From: Actinopolymorpha alba DSM 45243
GTDB lineage: Bacteria; Actinomycetota; Actinomycetes; Propionibacteriales; Actinopolymorphaceae
Reading direction: 5' to 3'
DNA: 64,000 bases
NCBI RefSeq assembly: GCF_000373925.1
Contig: NZ_KB892751.1
Coordinates: 1-64,000, forward strand
In this document: in pieces, positions 1-8,310 of the stretch
How the letters are laid out: each line of letters opens with the position of its first letter
Position numbering within the stretch: position 1 is the stretch's first letter
Notes under the pieces: generated by a model
What the model saw: only the letters and a program-made list of their open reading frames with translations
What the model was told of the DNA's origin: nothing
Database searches by the model: none
Translations under genes and position numbers: made by a program

Positions 1-325
1 TACGTGGTCATTAGGGGCTTCACATGGCATGGACGCCATGCAAGGCAGGTGCTAGCCATGTGAAGTACCCGCCAGGTGTACGCAATGTGAGACAACCTCC
101 TGGATTGACCAGAAGGTGAGAGAAGGCGCTCGCCGACCAGCCACCTCACGCGGGATGCGTGCCGCTCGCTGACCGAGCCTGATCTACGGGACACGCCCTA
201 GGCGAGATGAGTACGACCTCCCCACCGGATTGGGTTGGCGTACTCATGCTCGCCGCCACGACCACGGCCGATGCTGGTTCGCGTGCGGAGCCTCCACCGG
301 ACAAGGTAAACGGAAGAGGTCACCG
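1..325. other. Intergenic left edge with nested inverted repeats
   Basis: No gene is supported here. Positions 18-28 (CTTCACATGGC) are the exact reverse complement of 55-65, and inside this pair lies GCATGG-acg-CCATGC (27-41). The nested arrangement could be a terminator of a gene left of the window or a protein-binding palindrome. The rest up to the ribosome-binding site at 312-320 shows nothing recognisable. Confidence 0.4.
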
Positions 326-1183
326 ATGCGGGGTGCGATTCTGGCCGCTGTCGCGTACTGCGGAGCGGTCGCGGTTGTGTCGTGCTGGTGGGCCGCGTTC
401 GAACGCGTCGCCGGCACCAACCGGTATGTCGCCGGGCTCGATCATGCGCTGGCCAGAGCTCTTCTGACTCCGCCCGCGAGGTGGCTGGCCGCCACGCTGA
501 TGTTGTGGTGGCTGCAGGAGCCGAGCCCCTGGCTTGCCCCGCTGCTGGCCGGTGTGACGCTGACCTTCGTCAACCTCCTGGCGGAGCGGCTGTTCTGGCT
601 GTCGGCGGCGATGACCGGCCTTTCGGAGTCGTTGGTCGCCCTCATCGCCGCGGCGGTGGCCGCCGGATGGTGGGCGTGCGCGACGGCGCCGGGGCAGTCC
701 TGGCGGCGCCGGCTCGCCGGCGTGGTGGTCCTGGTGTCCCTCGCTCTTGTGGAGCGGATCTTCGCCACCTCCCTGGACGTGGCCGTCAAGCACCGGGAGA
801 TTGTCTCGACCGGCCTGCGCCCGTTGCTGGTCGATGATCCGTCCTGGGAACTCGACTACGTCTACGTGTCACCCGACCGGCGCTCCATCAGCGTGGGTTA
901 TGAGAACGCGGCCGCCGACAACTCGCTGTCGGTCGACCTGCTCAGGGTCGACGGCGCCACGGCGGAGCGACTACCCAGACTGGGAACAGGGGAGACAAGG
1001 AGTTCGGAGGCATCGTCGCGTTATCTGGCCAGGGTCGACGACCAGGTGGTGCGCCTGGAGTTCGATCACGGAGGCCCCGATGACGTCAAGGCGGCGCAGA
1101 TCCTGGCGTCGCTGCGCCCGGTGGCTCCCAGAGAACTCGCCGAACGCGATGCGGGCCTCACTCGGGCGTGGAGCCATGCCTGA
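326..1183 (+). CDS. Hypothetical membrane protein with soluble C-terminal domain
   Basis: Protein of 285 residues not recognised as a named family. The N-terminal half has about five hydrophobic stretches (the first at residues 1-20, then others to about residue 150), so it is an integral membrane protein. The C-terminal 130 residues are hydrophilic and mixed alpha/beta in character, probably an exposed domain. The ATG at 326 is preferred because GGAAGAGGT lies six bases before it; an upstream in-frame ATG at 230 would add a non-hydrophobic Cys/His-rich stretch that looks non-coding. It stands alone, 123 bases before the GH31 gene on the same strand. Function unknown. Confidence 0.65.
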   Translation: MRGAILAAVAYCGAVAVVSCWWAAFERVAGTNRYVAGLDHALARALLTPPARWLAATLMLWWLQEPSPWLAPLLAGVTLTFVNLLAERLFWLSAAMTGLSESLVALIAAAVAAGWWACATAPGQSWRRRLAGVVVLVSLALVERIFATSLDVAVKHREIVSTGLRPLLVDDPSWELDYVYVSPDRRSISVGYENAAADNSLSVDLLRVDGATAERLPRLGTGETRSSEASSRYLARVDDQVVRLEFDHGGPDDVKAAQILASLRPVAPRELAERDAGLTRAWSHA

Positions 1184-1306
1184 TCGGCCCCTGATCATTA
1201 GGCTGACCTCCAGCCTGCGGCAGATGCCAGCAGGACGAGGGGGTTGGAAACTGTCCGGCACACACTCACGCCTCCGCCAGCCATTCTCGTCCGGAACGGA
1301 GAAGTC

Positions 1307-3763
1307 ATGCAGCCGAGCCGAGTGGAGTCAGAATCAGGCGACGCGGCGCCTTCGCTCCTCACCGGTTGGTGGCGGCACCTTCGCCTGCGTGCCCGCGAGA
1401 ACGTCTTCGACCGGATCCGGGCCCTCTACAAGTCGTTCCAACTGATCGGCTGGCGTAACAGCGTCCGCGCGATCTTGTACGCGCTCTATCGGGCGCGCAT
1501 CGACCGGCGGCTGCCGCAGCCCGGCGCACCCACCTCCCGTACCCCCGGCGATCTCCGGAACGCCGAGGAGATCCCGGGCGGGGCGCGGTTCTCGTTCGCG
1601 AACGCATCCCTCGACATCCGCTTCCTCGCCCATGGCGGCGTCTTTGTCGGCTGGGACGGCGCCCCTCCCACCCCGTCGTACGCCCTCGGAGCGTTCGGCG
1701 GGAACGCCGGCGGGGCGGAGCCTGACCCAGCGTCCGACAGCCGGCTCGCCCACGAGGGGGACAGTTGGTCGGTCAGCGCGGGTGATCTCACGGTGGTCGT
1801 CGACCGGAGCGGCGGCCTGACGTTTCGTACCCGCTCCGAGGAGGCCGGCCACGCCGACGGCTCGCTCGCGGAGGCAGGGGTGGCGGTCCGATACGACCCA
1901 CCGCCGCAGTGGGACGGCAGTGCCTGGGCCCATCGCAGCGTGCTCGACAGCGACGCCGCCGTCATGGGACTCGGTGGGCGGAGCACCCCGCTGGACCGCC
2001 GTGGCCATACGTACCACCTGTGGAACACCGACCCGGGTGGCACCTACACCGTGGGCGACGACCCGCTGTGCCTGTCGATCCCGGTTTACCTGGTGGTGTC
2101 AGACGCCGGCTGCCATCTGGCGTTCTATGACAACAGCCACGCCGGGACGGTCGAGGTCGGCGAGGAGGTTGTGGCGCGGCTGAACGACGGGGACCTGCGC
2201 TACTACGTCTTCACCGGCACGCCGGCGGCGGCGCTCGAGCAGTACACCACGCTCACCGGCCGGCCCGCCCTGCCGCCGCGGTGGGCGCTTGGCTACCAGC
2301 AGTGCCGCTGGGGGTACGGCAGTGAGGCTGCGGTCCGTCGGATCGTGGAGCAGTTCGCCGAGCACGACCTGCCGCTGTCGGCGATCTGGCTCGATATCGA
2401 CCACCTGGTCGAGCACCGCCCGTTCGCGGTCGATGAGGCGCGGTATCCCGACCTCGGTGGTCTCACGGCCGACCTCGCCGAGCGGAACGTCCACGTCGTA
2501 GTGATCGCGGACCCGGGCATCGGCAAGGTGCGGGGCGAACCAACGTACGAAAGCGGCCGCGCGGCCGACGCCTACTGCCGGGACGACCGCGGGCGGCCCG
2601 TGACCGGGGTGGTCTGGCCGGGCTGGACGGTGTTCCCCGATTTCACCGCCGAGCGCGCGCGTAGCTGGTGGAGCGGGCTCTACGAGGGATACGTCAAGCT
2701 CGGCGTCGCGGGGTTCTGGCACGACATGAACGAACCCTCCGTCTTCGCCGCCTGGGGTGACGGGACCTTGCCCCTCTCGACCCGGCACGACCTCGACGGC
2801 CGGGGCGGCGACCATCGCGAGGCGCACAACGTCTTCGCCCTGTTGCTCAACCACGCGGGGTTCGAGGGGGTCCGAAGGTTCCGCCCCGACGAGCGGCCGT
2901 TCCTGCTCTCGCGAGCCGGCTTCGCCGGTCTGCAGCGGTACGCCGGCACCTGGTCGGGTGACATTGGTACGTCCTGGGACGGACTGCGGATCAGCCTGAC
3001 CTTCACCCTGGGGCTCGGGACCTCCGGTGTGCCGTACTCCGGTCCTGACATCGGCGGCTTCGACGGGCACCCGTCTGATGAGCTGTACGTCCGGTGGTTC
3101 CAGCTGGGCGCGTACCTCCCGTTCTTCCGGGTCCACTGCGCCGCCGCCCTGCCCGCCCGCGAGCCGTGGGCGCTCGGGCCGGAGGTGCTGGAGCGGGTAC
3201 GCCCGGCTTTGCGTGAGCGGTACGAGCTGCTGCCGTACTGGTACACCCTCGCCTGGGAGGCGCACCGCACCGGCGCTCCCTACGTCCGTCCGCTGCTGTG
3301 GGCGGATCCGGCCGACGCGGCGCTGCGCTGGGTCGACGACGAGTTCCTCCTCGGGGACGCGCTCCTCATCGCGCCGGTGCTGGAGGAGGGCGCACGCGAA
3401 CGCATCGTCCGACTGCCGCAAGGGCGGTGGTACGACCGGCGTACCGGCGAGGTCTACGACGGACCGGGGCACGTGACCATCCCGGCACCGCTGGACGTGA
3501 CGCCGGTCCTGGTCCGGGCGGGCACCGTGCTCCCGGTCGAAAAGGACGGGCAGCTGTCGCTGGAGGCGTACCTCCCCGAGGACGCTTCGGAGGGCGAGCC
3601 CGGCACGGGCGGGGTCCTGGTGACAGACCGCGGCGACGGGTACGCCGAACCAGTCGAGGAGCGGTTCACCATCAGGTTCGGGCCAGACGGTGAGCCGGTC
3701 ATCGACTACACCGGTCCAGCGGAAACGCTGCCGTACCCCGTCCGCTGGTACCAGCCCCGGTGA
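1307..3763 (+). CDS. Glycoside hydrolase family 31 (alpha-glucosidase/alpha-xylosidase type)
   Basis: Protein of 818 residues that should hydrolyse alpha-glucosidic or alpha-xylosidic bonds by a retaining mechanism. The GH31 catalytic core is clear: HDMNEPSVF carries the nucleophile Asp near residue 473, and GTWSGDIGTSW carries the acid/base Asp near residue 552, followed by the usual GVPYSGPDIGGF stretch. An N-terminal beta-sandwich (about 90-300) precedes the barrel and a C-terminal beta domain (about 640-818) follows, as in the family. No signal peptide is seen, so the enzyme is probably cytoplasmic. ATG 1307 follows GGAACGGAGAAG; a start at 1244 would add 21 atypical residues. Exact substrate cannot be read from sequence. 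The gene converges on serA with 13 bases between stops. Confidence 0.93.
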   Translation: MQPSRVESESGDAAPSLLTGWWRHLRLRARENVFDRIRALYKSFQLIGWRNSVRAILYALYRARIDRRLPQPGAPTSRTPGDLRNAEEIPGGARFSFANASLDIRFLAHGGVFVGWDGAPPTPSYALGAFGGNAGGAEPDPASDSRLAHEGDSWSVSAGDLTVVVDRSGGLTFRTRSEEAGHADGSLAEAGVAVRYDPPPQWDGSAWAHRSVLDSDAAVMGLGGRSTPLDRRGHTYHLWNTDPGGTYTVGDDPLCLSIPVYLVVSDAGCHLAFYDNSHAGTVEVGEEVVARLNDGDLRYYVFTGTPAAALEQYTTLTGRPALPPRWALGYQQCRWGYGSEAAVRRIVEQFAEHDLPLSAIWLDIDHLVEHRPFAVDEARYPDLGGLTADLAERNVHVVVIADPGIGKVRGEPTYESGRAADAYCRDDRGRPVTGVVWPGWTVFPDFTAERARSWWSGLYEGYVKLGVAGFWHDMNEPSVFAAWGDGTLPLSTRHDLDGRGGDHREAHNVFALLLNHAGFEGVRRFRPDERPFLLSRAGFAGLQRYAGTWSGDIGTSWDGLRISLTFTLGLGTSGVPYSGPDIGGFDGHPSDELYVRWFQLGAYLPFFRVHCAAALPAREPWALGPEVLERVRPALRERYELLPYWYTLAWEAHRTGAPYVRPLLWADPADAALRWVDDEFLLGDALLIAPVLEEGARERIVRLPQGRWYDRRTGEVYDGPGHVTIPAPLDVTPVLVRAGTVLPVEKDGQLSLEAYLPEDASEGEPGTGGVLVTDRGDGYAEPVEERFTIRFGPDGEPVIDYTGPAETLPYPVRWYQPR

Positions 3764-3776
3764 TCAGGCGCGCAGG

Positions 3777-4997
3777 TCAGGAGAGCTGGCGGAGCCGGAT
3801 CGTCTCCGGCATGTCCAGGAGGACCCGCACCACGTCGGCCTCGGCCGGTGCGCCGATGTCGGTGATCACGTAGCCGACCTCGCCCCGGGTGCCGAGGAAC
3901 TGCCCCTCGATGTTGACCCCGTGCTCGGCGAGGACGCCGTTGATGGTGGCCAGCACGCCCGGGGTGTTGACGTGGGTGTGCGCCAGGCGGTGTGTCCCCG
4001 CCCGCTCCGGCAGGGCGAGCTCGGGCAGGTTGACGCTCAGCGAGGTGTTGCCGTCGTTGGCGTAGTGGCGCAGCTTGGAGGCGACGAAGCGCCCGATGTC
4101 CTGCTGTGCCTCCTCGGTCGAGCCACCGACGTGCGGCGTCAGGATGACGTTCGGGAGTCCGCGCAGCTCCGACTCGAACGGCTCGCCGCGGCGCTTCGGC
4201 TCCTGCGGGAACACGTCGACGGCGGCGCCGGCGACGTGGCCGGACTCGATGTGCTTGCGCAGCGCCACGTGGTCGACCAGGAATCCCCGGGAGAGGTTGA
4301 GGAAGATCGAACCCGGCCGCATCCGCCCGAACTCCGCCTCCCCGAACATCCCGCTGTTACCGGGCCGGCCGTCCACGTGCAAGGTGACGACGTCCACGCT
4401 CTCGAGCAGTTCCTCGATCGAGGAGCAGCGCACCGCGTTGCCGAGGGCGAGTTTGTCGGCGATGTCGAAGAAGTACACAGACATGCCGAGCGTCTCGGCC
4501 AGCACCGACAGCTGGCTCCCGATGTTGCCGTACCCCACGATGCCCAGCCGGCGTCCGCGTATCTCGTGACTGCCGGCGGCCGACTTGTCCCAGATCCCGG
4601 CATGCATGTCGCGGCTCTTGTCGGTGAGCCGGCGGGTCAGCGCGATGATCTCGGCGATCGCAAGCTCGACGACGCTGCGGGTGTTGGAGAACGGCGCGTT
4701 GAAGACCGCGATGCCGCGCTTGGTCGCCGCTTGCAGGTCGATCTGGTTGGTGCCGATGCAGAACGCACCGACGCTGACCAGGTCCGTGGCCTTGTCGAGG
4801 ACCGCCGCCGTGAGCTGGGTGGTCGATCGGATCCCGAGCAGGTGGACGCCGGGGATCCGCTCCGCCAGCTCCCCCTCACCGAGCGCGCCGTCGTACGTCT
4901 CGACCTTGAAGCCGGCGCTCGACAGCACATCGGTGGCGTCGGGGTGGATGTTCTCCAGCAACAGGACGTTGATCTTGTCGTCTCCGATCGGGGCCAT
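3777..4997 (-). CDS. serA: D-3-phosphoglycerate dehydrogenase
   Basis: Oxidises 3-phosphoglycerate to 3-phosphohydroxypyruvate with NAD, the first step of serine synthesis, in the cytoplasm. At 406 residues it matches the short, E. coli-like class (about 410) rather than the long actinobacterial class. Visible features: Rossmann loop GIVGYGNIG (153-160), catalytic Arg237 (NLSRGFLVD), Glu266 and His289 (TPHVGGS), and a C-terminal ACT domain (about 335-406) that normally binds serine for feedback inhibition. The ATG at 4997 gives the expected N-terminus; an in-frame ATG at 5069 overlaps the upstream gene by 11 bases and would add 24 unusual residues. It follows a small membrane-protein gene on the same strand. 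Confidence 0.93.
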   Translation of the reverse strand: MAPIGDDKINVLLLENIHPDATDVLSSAGFKVETYDGALGEGELAERIPGVHLLGIRSTTQLTAAVLDKATDLVSVGAFCIGTNQIDLQAATKRGIAVFNAPFSNTRSVVELAIAEIIALTRRLTDKSRDMHAGIWDKSAAGSHEIRGRRLGIVGYGNIGSQLSVLAETLGMSVYFFDIADKLALGNAVRCSSIEELLESVDVVTLHVDGRPGNSGMFGEAEFGRMRPGSIFLNLSRGFLVDHVALRKHIESGHVAGAAVDVFPQEPKRRGEPFESELRGLPNVILTPHVGGSTEEAQQDIGRFVASKLRHYANDGNTSLSVNLPELALPERAGTHRLAHTHVNTPGVLATINGVLAEHGVNIEGQFLGTRGEVGYVITDIGAPAEADVVRVLLDMPETIRLRQLS

Positions 4998-5058
4998 GCA
5001 CACGATGGTGCCCCCTCGTTCGCCGAACACCACACCCGGGTCGGGGTGCCGGGGCCCG

Positions 5059-5535
5059 TCACGGCTCATCCGCCGGGCGCGGACCGGCGGACGACGGCAC
5101 AGCGACGCGGCGGACGGCAGCGCGGCGGACAGCGACGCGGACGAGGACGGACCCGATCACCACGACCCCGATCCAGGCGAATGGACTGGGTACGTTGACA
5201 GCCGTCACCGCGGTGACGAAGGCAATGCAGGCGCCGCCCATCATCCCGACATGGCGGGTTGTTCCGCCGCCAATCCGGCCACGGATGGCGAGCCGGCCCG
5301 TTTCACCCAGACCTACTGAGAAGACCGCGACCAGCAGGAACGGCCACAACCGCCGCGGTTCGAGCAGCACCAGCCCGACAGCGGTCAGAGCCACGCCGCG
5401 GAGCGCGTAGACGAACGCACGTCCGGTCAGCACGTGTGCCCGGGTGCCCTTCTCCCGCAGCGCGATCACCGGGATAAGGAGCAGCCCGGCGGCCCCGCAG
5501 GCGATGTGCAGTGCCAGGAGAATGCCGCGCGCCAT
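5059..5535 (-). CDS. Small integral membrane protein, DUF2306-like
   Basis: Protein of 158 residues with about four hydrophobic segments (near 5-22, 42-60, 65-80 and 105-130) and a basic Arg/Ala tail. The spacing of helices and the early HIACG-type stretch resemble the DUF2306 membrane family, but this is a weak match by eye. ATG 5535 begins directly with a hydrophobic helix and is preferred over 5583. It lies 61 bases upstream of serA in the same direction and may be cotranscribed. It is divergent from the LysR gene, so both share a 124-base control region. Function unknown. Confidence 0.6.
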   Translation of the reverse strand: MARGILLALHIACGAAGLLLIPVIALREKGTRAHVLTGRAFVYALRGVALTAVGLVLLEPRRLWPFLLVAVFSVGLGETGRLAIRGRIGGGTTRHVGMMGGACIAFVTAVTAVNVPSPFAWIGVVVIGSVLVRVAVRRAAVRRVAVPSSAGPRPADEP

Positions 5536-5624
5536 GTCCGTACCCCATCCGCCGTGTCCATCGCAGAGCCCAGTCCAGGACATCGCGTACGTACCACCAC
5601 GTCCAACAGCGATCCGAACCCGAT

Positions 5625-5643
5625 TGACAACCGCTGGTTGTCA
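5625..5643. promoter_or_regulatory. Perfect inverted repeat in divergent control region
   Basis: TGACAACC-gct-GGTTGTCA is a perfect 8-bp inverted repeat with a 3-base spacer, 17 bases before the LysR start and 90 bases before the divergent membrane-protein start. It fits a T-N11-A LysR-type box and is a candidate autoregulatory operator. The site assignment is inference. Confidence 0.5.
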
Positions 5644-5659
5644 GTGAGGATGGACGGCG

Positions 5660-6706
5660 ATGGACGTCGACACCGCCCTGCTGCGCGCCTTCGTGACCAC
5701 CGCGGAGGAATGCCACTTCGGGCGGGCGGCGCACCGCCTGGTCCTGAGCCAGCAAGCCCTGTCCAAGCGGATCGCCCGGCTGGAGAGCCTGCTCGGCATC
5801 CGGTTGTTCGACCGTACGCGGCGGCGGGTCGAGCTGACGGCGGCCGGCATCCGCTTCCTGCCGTACGCGCGAGAAGCCGTCGACGCGGTCGACGCCGCTG
5901 CCGCCGCGCTGATCACGCCGGACCTCCCGCTCACCGTCGACGTCTTGGACGAACACCTGACCGCGCTCCAGCTCGTACGCCGGGCGCTCGAGCACGATCC
6001 AGAGCTGACCGTCCACGTCACCATGCGGGAGCACCGGCGCTCCGTCGTCGAGGGGTTGCGCGCGGGTGACTTCGACGTCGCCTTGGGGCGGGCCGGGGCG
6101 GTGGATCAGCCGTGGCCGGCCGACGTACGCCGGCGACCGCTCTTCCTCGAACGGGTCGCGCTGCTGCTCGCCGCCACCGACCCGCTGGCCGCGCGGGCGG
6201 AGATCCCGCTGGCCGAGCTGCGGGGCGTTCCCCTGTGGTTTCCGGCGATCGGGGCACCGGAGGAGTGGATCAGCTATCTCCGGGAGTTCGCCGGGGCGTT
6301 CGGGCTCGACATCGACTACTCCGGATCGACGATGGGCATGGAACTCTTCATCGATCGGATCCGTACCGGCGATCGCCGGGGGACCTTCTACGCGTCCGGC
6401 ATGCCGGCACCGCCGGACAGCCGGCTACGGGTCGTCCCGCTCGGCCCGCCGGCGCCGGTGTTCGCGTGGTGGGCGATGTGGCGCCGCCGCATCCCCGACC
6501 AGGTGATCGACCGGCTGGTGGCGAGCATGGTCGATGACCTGGCCGAGCAGTGGGCGTTCGCCGCCGACCCGGCGCGTGGCTGGCTGCCGGCTGCCGACCG
6601 GGCCTGCCTCGCCTCGGATCTCGACCGTGGCAACGCATCGGAACGCGCCAACTGGCCGCACCCGAAGAGCTCATCAGCACAGTGGGAGGGGCTCGACCGC
6701 CTGTGA
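5660..6706 (+). CDS. LysR-family transcriptional regulator
   Basis: Protein of 348 residues. Residues 1-60 are the LysR winged helix-turn-helix (FGRAAHRLVLSQQALSKRIA, then LGIRLFDRTRR), with a linker helix to about 85 and a periplasmic-binding-protein-like effector domain at about 90-290. The C-terminus is slightly longer than usual and ends in low-complexity residues. The stop codon overlaps the probable GTG start of the facilitator gene (6703), suggesting translational coupling and that the regulator and transporter act together. The ligand is unknown. A perfect palindrome at 5625-5643 is a likely autoregulatory site. Confidence 0.9.
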   Translation: MDVDTALLRAFVTTAEECHFGRAAHRLVLSQQALSKRIARLESLLGIRLFDRTRRRVELTAAGIRFLPYAREAVDAVDAAAAALITPDLPLTVDVLDEHLTALQLVRRALEHDPELTVHVTMREHRRSVVEGLRAGDFDVALGRAGAVDQPWPADVRRRPLFLERVALLLAATDPLAARAEIPLAELRGVPLWFPAIGAPEEWISYLREFAGAFGLDIDYSGSTMGMELFIDRIRTGDRRGTFYASGMPAPPDSRLRVVPLGPPAPVFAWWAMWRRRIPDQVIDRLVASMVDDLAEQWAFAADPARGWLPAADRACLASDLDRGNASERANWPHPKSSSAQWEGLDRL

Positions 6707-8310
6707 GAGGTTCATTGCCGCGCCCCAGGCGGATGTCGTACGGCTGGTGGATGGTGGCGGCGCTGGCGGTCACGACGACCGCGGGCTACGGCGTTCTGGC
6801 ATACGCGTTCGCGGTCTTCCTCGTCCCCCTGCAGCACGACCTCGGGGCGAGCCGGATGGCGGTCACCGCGGCACCGGCGGTGAGCCTGCTCACCTCCGCG
6901 GCCACTGCCGTACCAGTGGGGCGCTGGCTGGACCGGCACGGCGGCCGGGCACTGATGGTCGGGAGTTCGCTGCTGGCCACCCTCGGCCTGCTGGCGTGGT
7001 CACGCGTCGAGAACGTCATGCAGTTCTACGCCGTGTCGGTGCTCCTCGGCATCGCGGCCGCCGGGGTGCTCTACGAGGCGGCGTTCGCCGTGGTGGTGCT
7101 CTGGTTCCGGGACCCGCGCCCGGGGGAGGGCGGCCGGGCGGATCGGAGCCGGTTGGGGACCGCGATGCTGGCGATCACGATCGTCGGCGGCTTCGCGTCG
7201 ACGATCTTCCTGCCGCTCACCGCGGTGCTGGTGGAGACGTACGGCTGGCGCCTGGCGCTCGTCGTCCTCGCCCTGATCTACGGCCTCGTCACGGTTCCGC
7301 TGCACCTGCTCGTTCGGCGCCCTGCGGATGCCACCGGCAGGGAGGCTCAGGGGTCTGTTGGCGGGCACCGTCCAGAGGGGCGCAGTCCGGAGGCGCCACG
7401 GCCGGCGGCGCTGAGGGTGGGGGTGGGCCCAGGCGGGCGAAGCCCGCGTGGGGCTGGAAACCACACAGCGGCGTTCCGTGATCGGGCGTACTGGCTGATC
7501 GGCGCCGTCTTCGTCGCCCAGGGCATCGGCGTTTTCGTGATCGGCGTGCACCTGGTCGCCTACCTCGGCGAGCTTGGCCACCCGCCGACCACCGCCGCCA
7601 CCGTGGCCGGACTGCTGGGGGTCCTGTCGGTCACGGGCCGGATCGTGACCACGGCCGCGCAACGGCGGATCCGGGCCACCTCGGTGGTGGCCGCGGTCTT
7701 CGTCCTGCAGGCGGTGGGTGCGTTCCTGTTGCCGTTCGTCGGGGCCGGCCCGGTCGGCGCGGTCGCCTGCGTGCTTGCGTTCGGCCTCGGCTTCGGGGTC
7801 AGCACCATCGCCCGCCCGGCGATGCTGGCCGAGCGGTACGGCGTCGAGGGGTACGCGACGCTGGCCGGACTGCTCGCGGCGTTCCTCATGGTGGCCAAGG
7901 CGCTCAGCCCGCTCGGCGCGGCCTGGCTACGCACCGCTGCCGGCAGCTACACGCCCGTCATGTTCATCTGCGCCGCCGGAAGTCTGCTGGGTGCCGCCGG
8001 CCTGGTCGCCATCGGTCGGCTGCCGCGGCGCCAGGCGCAGGGAGAGCGCCGCGGCGAGGAAGCAGAGGAGCCCCGCGCCGGTGAACGCGACGGTGTAGCT
8101 GCCGAGGTTGTCGCGGAGCACTCCGGCCGCGGTGGCGGCGATGGCGGCTCCGATCTGGTGGGACGCGAAGACCCAGCCGAAGACGATCGGCCCGGACGCT
8201 CCGAAGTGCAACCGGCACAGGGCGATGGTCGGCGGGACCGTGGCCACCCAGTCCAGCCCGTAGAAGATGATGAAGATCAGCAGACTCGGATGCGCGGTCG
8301 CGTCCAGTAG
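6703..8310 (+). CDS. Major facilitator superfamily transporter, overrunning the converging gene
   Basis: A 12-helix MFS permease (MCT/OxlT-like character, starting near GWWMVAALAVTTTAGYGVLA) of about 535 residues. The hydrophobic core ends near position 8030; the remaining 90 or so codons are a hydrophilic Glu/Arg/Gly tail that is simply the antisense of the converging transporter gene, so the frame has lost its natural stop. The central loop (about 7340-7470) is enlarged and includes a dispersed palindromic element also present in the ABC ATPase gene. GTG 6703 overlaps the LysR stop with GGGAGGGG upstream; ATG 6733 is an alternative. The substrate is unknown; its regulator is probably the LysR protein just upstream. 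Confidence 0.82.
   Translation: MRGSLPRPRRMSYGWWMVAALAVTTTAGYGVLAYAFAVFLVPLQHDLGASRMAVTAAPAVSLLTSAATAVPVGRWLDRHGGRALMVGSSLLATLGLLAWSRVENVMQFYAVSVLLGIAAAGVLYEAAFAVVVLWFRDPRPGEGGRADRSRLGTAMLAITIVGGFASTIFLPLTAVLVETYGWRLALVVLALIYGLVTVPLHLLVRRPADATGREAQGSVGGHRPEGRSPEAPRPAALRVGVGPGGRSPRGAGNHTAAFRDRAYWLIGAVFVAQGIGVFVIGVHLVAYLGELGHPPTTAATVAGLLGVLSVTGRIVTTAAQRRIRATSVVAAVFVLQAVGAFLLPFVGAGPVGAVACVLAFGLGFGVSTIARPAMLAERYGVEGYATLAGLLAAFLMVAKALSPLGAAWLRTAAGSYTPVMFICAAGSLLGAAGLVAIGRLPRRQAQGERRGEEAEEPRAGERDGVAAEVVAEHSGRGGGDGGSDLVGREDPAEDDRPGRSEVQPAQGDGRRDRGHPVQPVEDDEDQQTRMRGRVQ
7417..7466. repeat. Dispersed palindromic element, copy 1
   Basis: About 50 bases with nested symmetry: outer GTGG/CCAC, middle GGGCCC/GGGGC and inner CGGGC-GAA-GCCCG. 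It matches 24017-24069 over nearly its full length with a few substitutions. It sits in frame in the central loop of the transporter at 6703-8310. Confidence 0.65.

Noticed and set aside
2099-3472. A 457-codon minus-strand frame within the GH31 gene
   Set aside because: Shadow of the GH31 enzyme; no start signal and no domain character.
3690-5198. A 502-codon open frame on the plus strand
   Set aside because: Antisense to serA, which has all catalytic residues; the plus-strand translation looks random.
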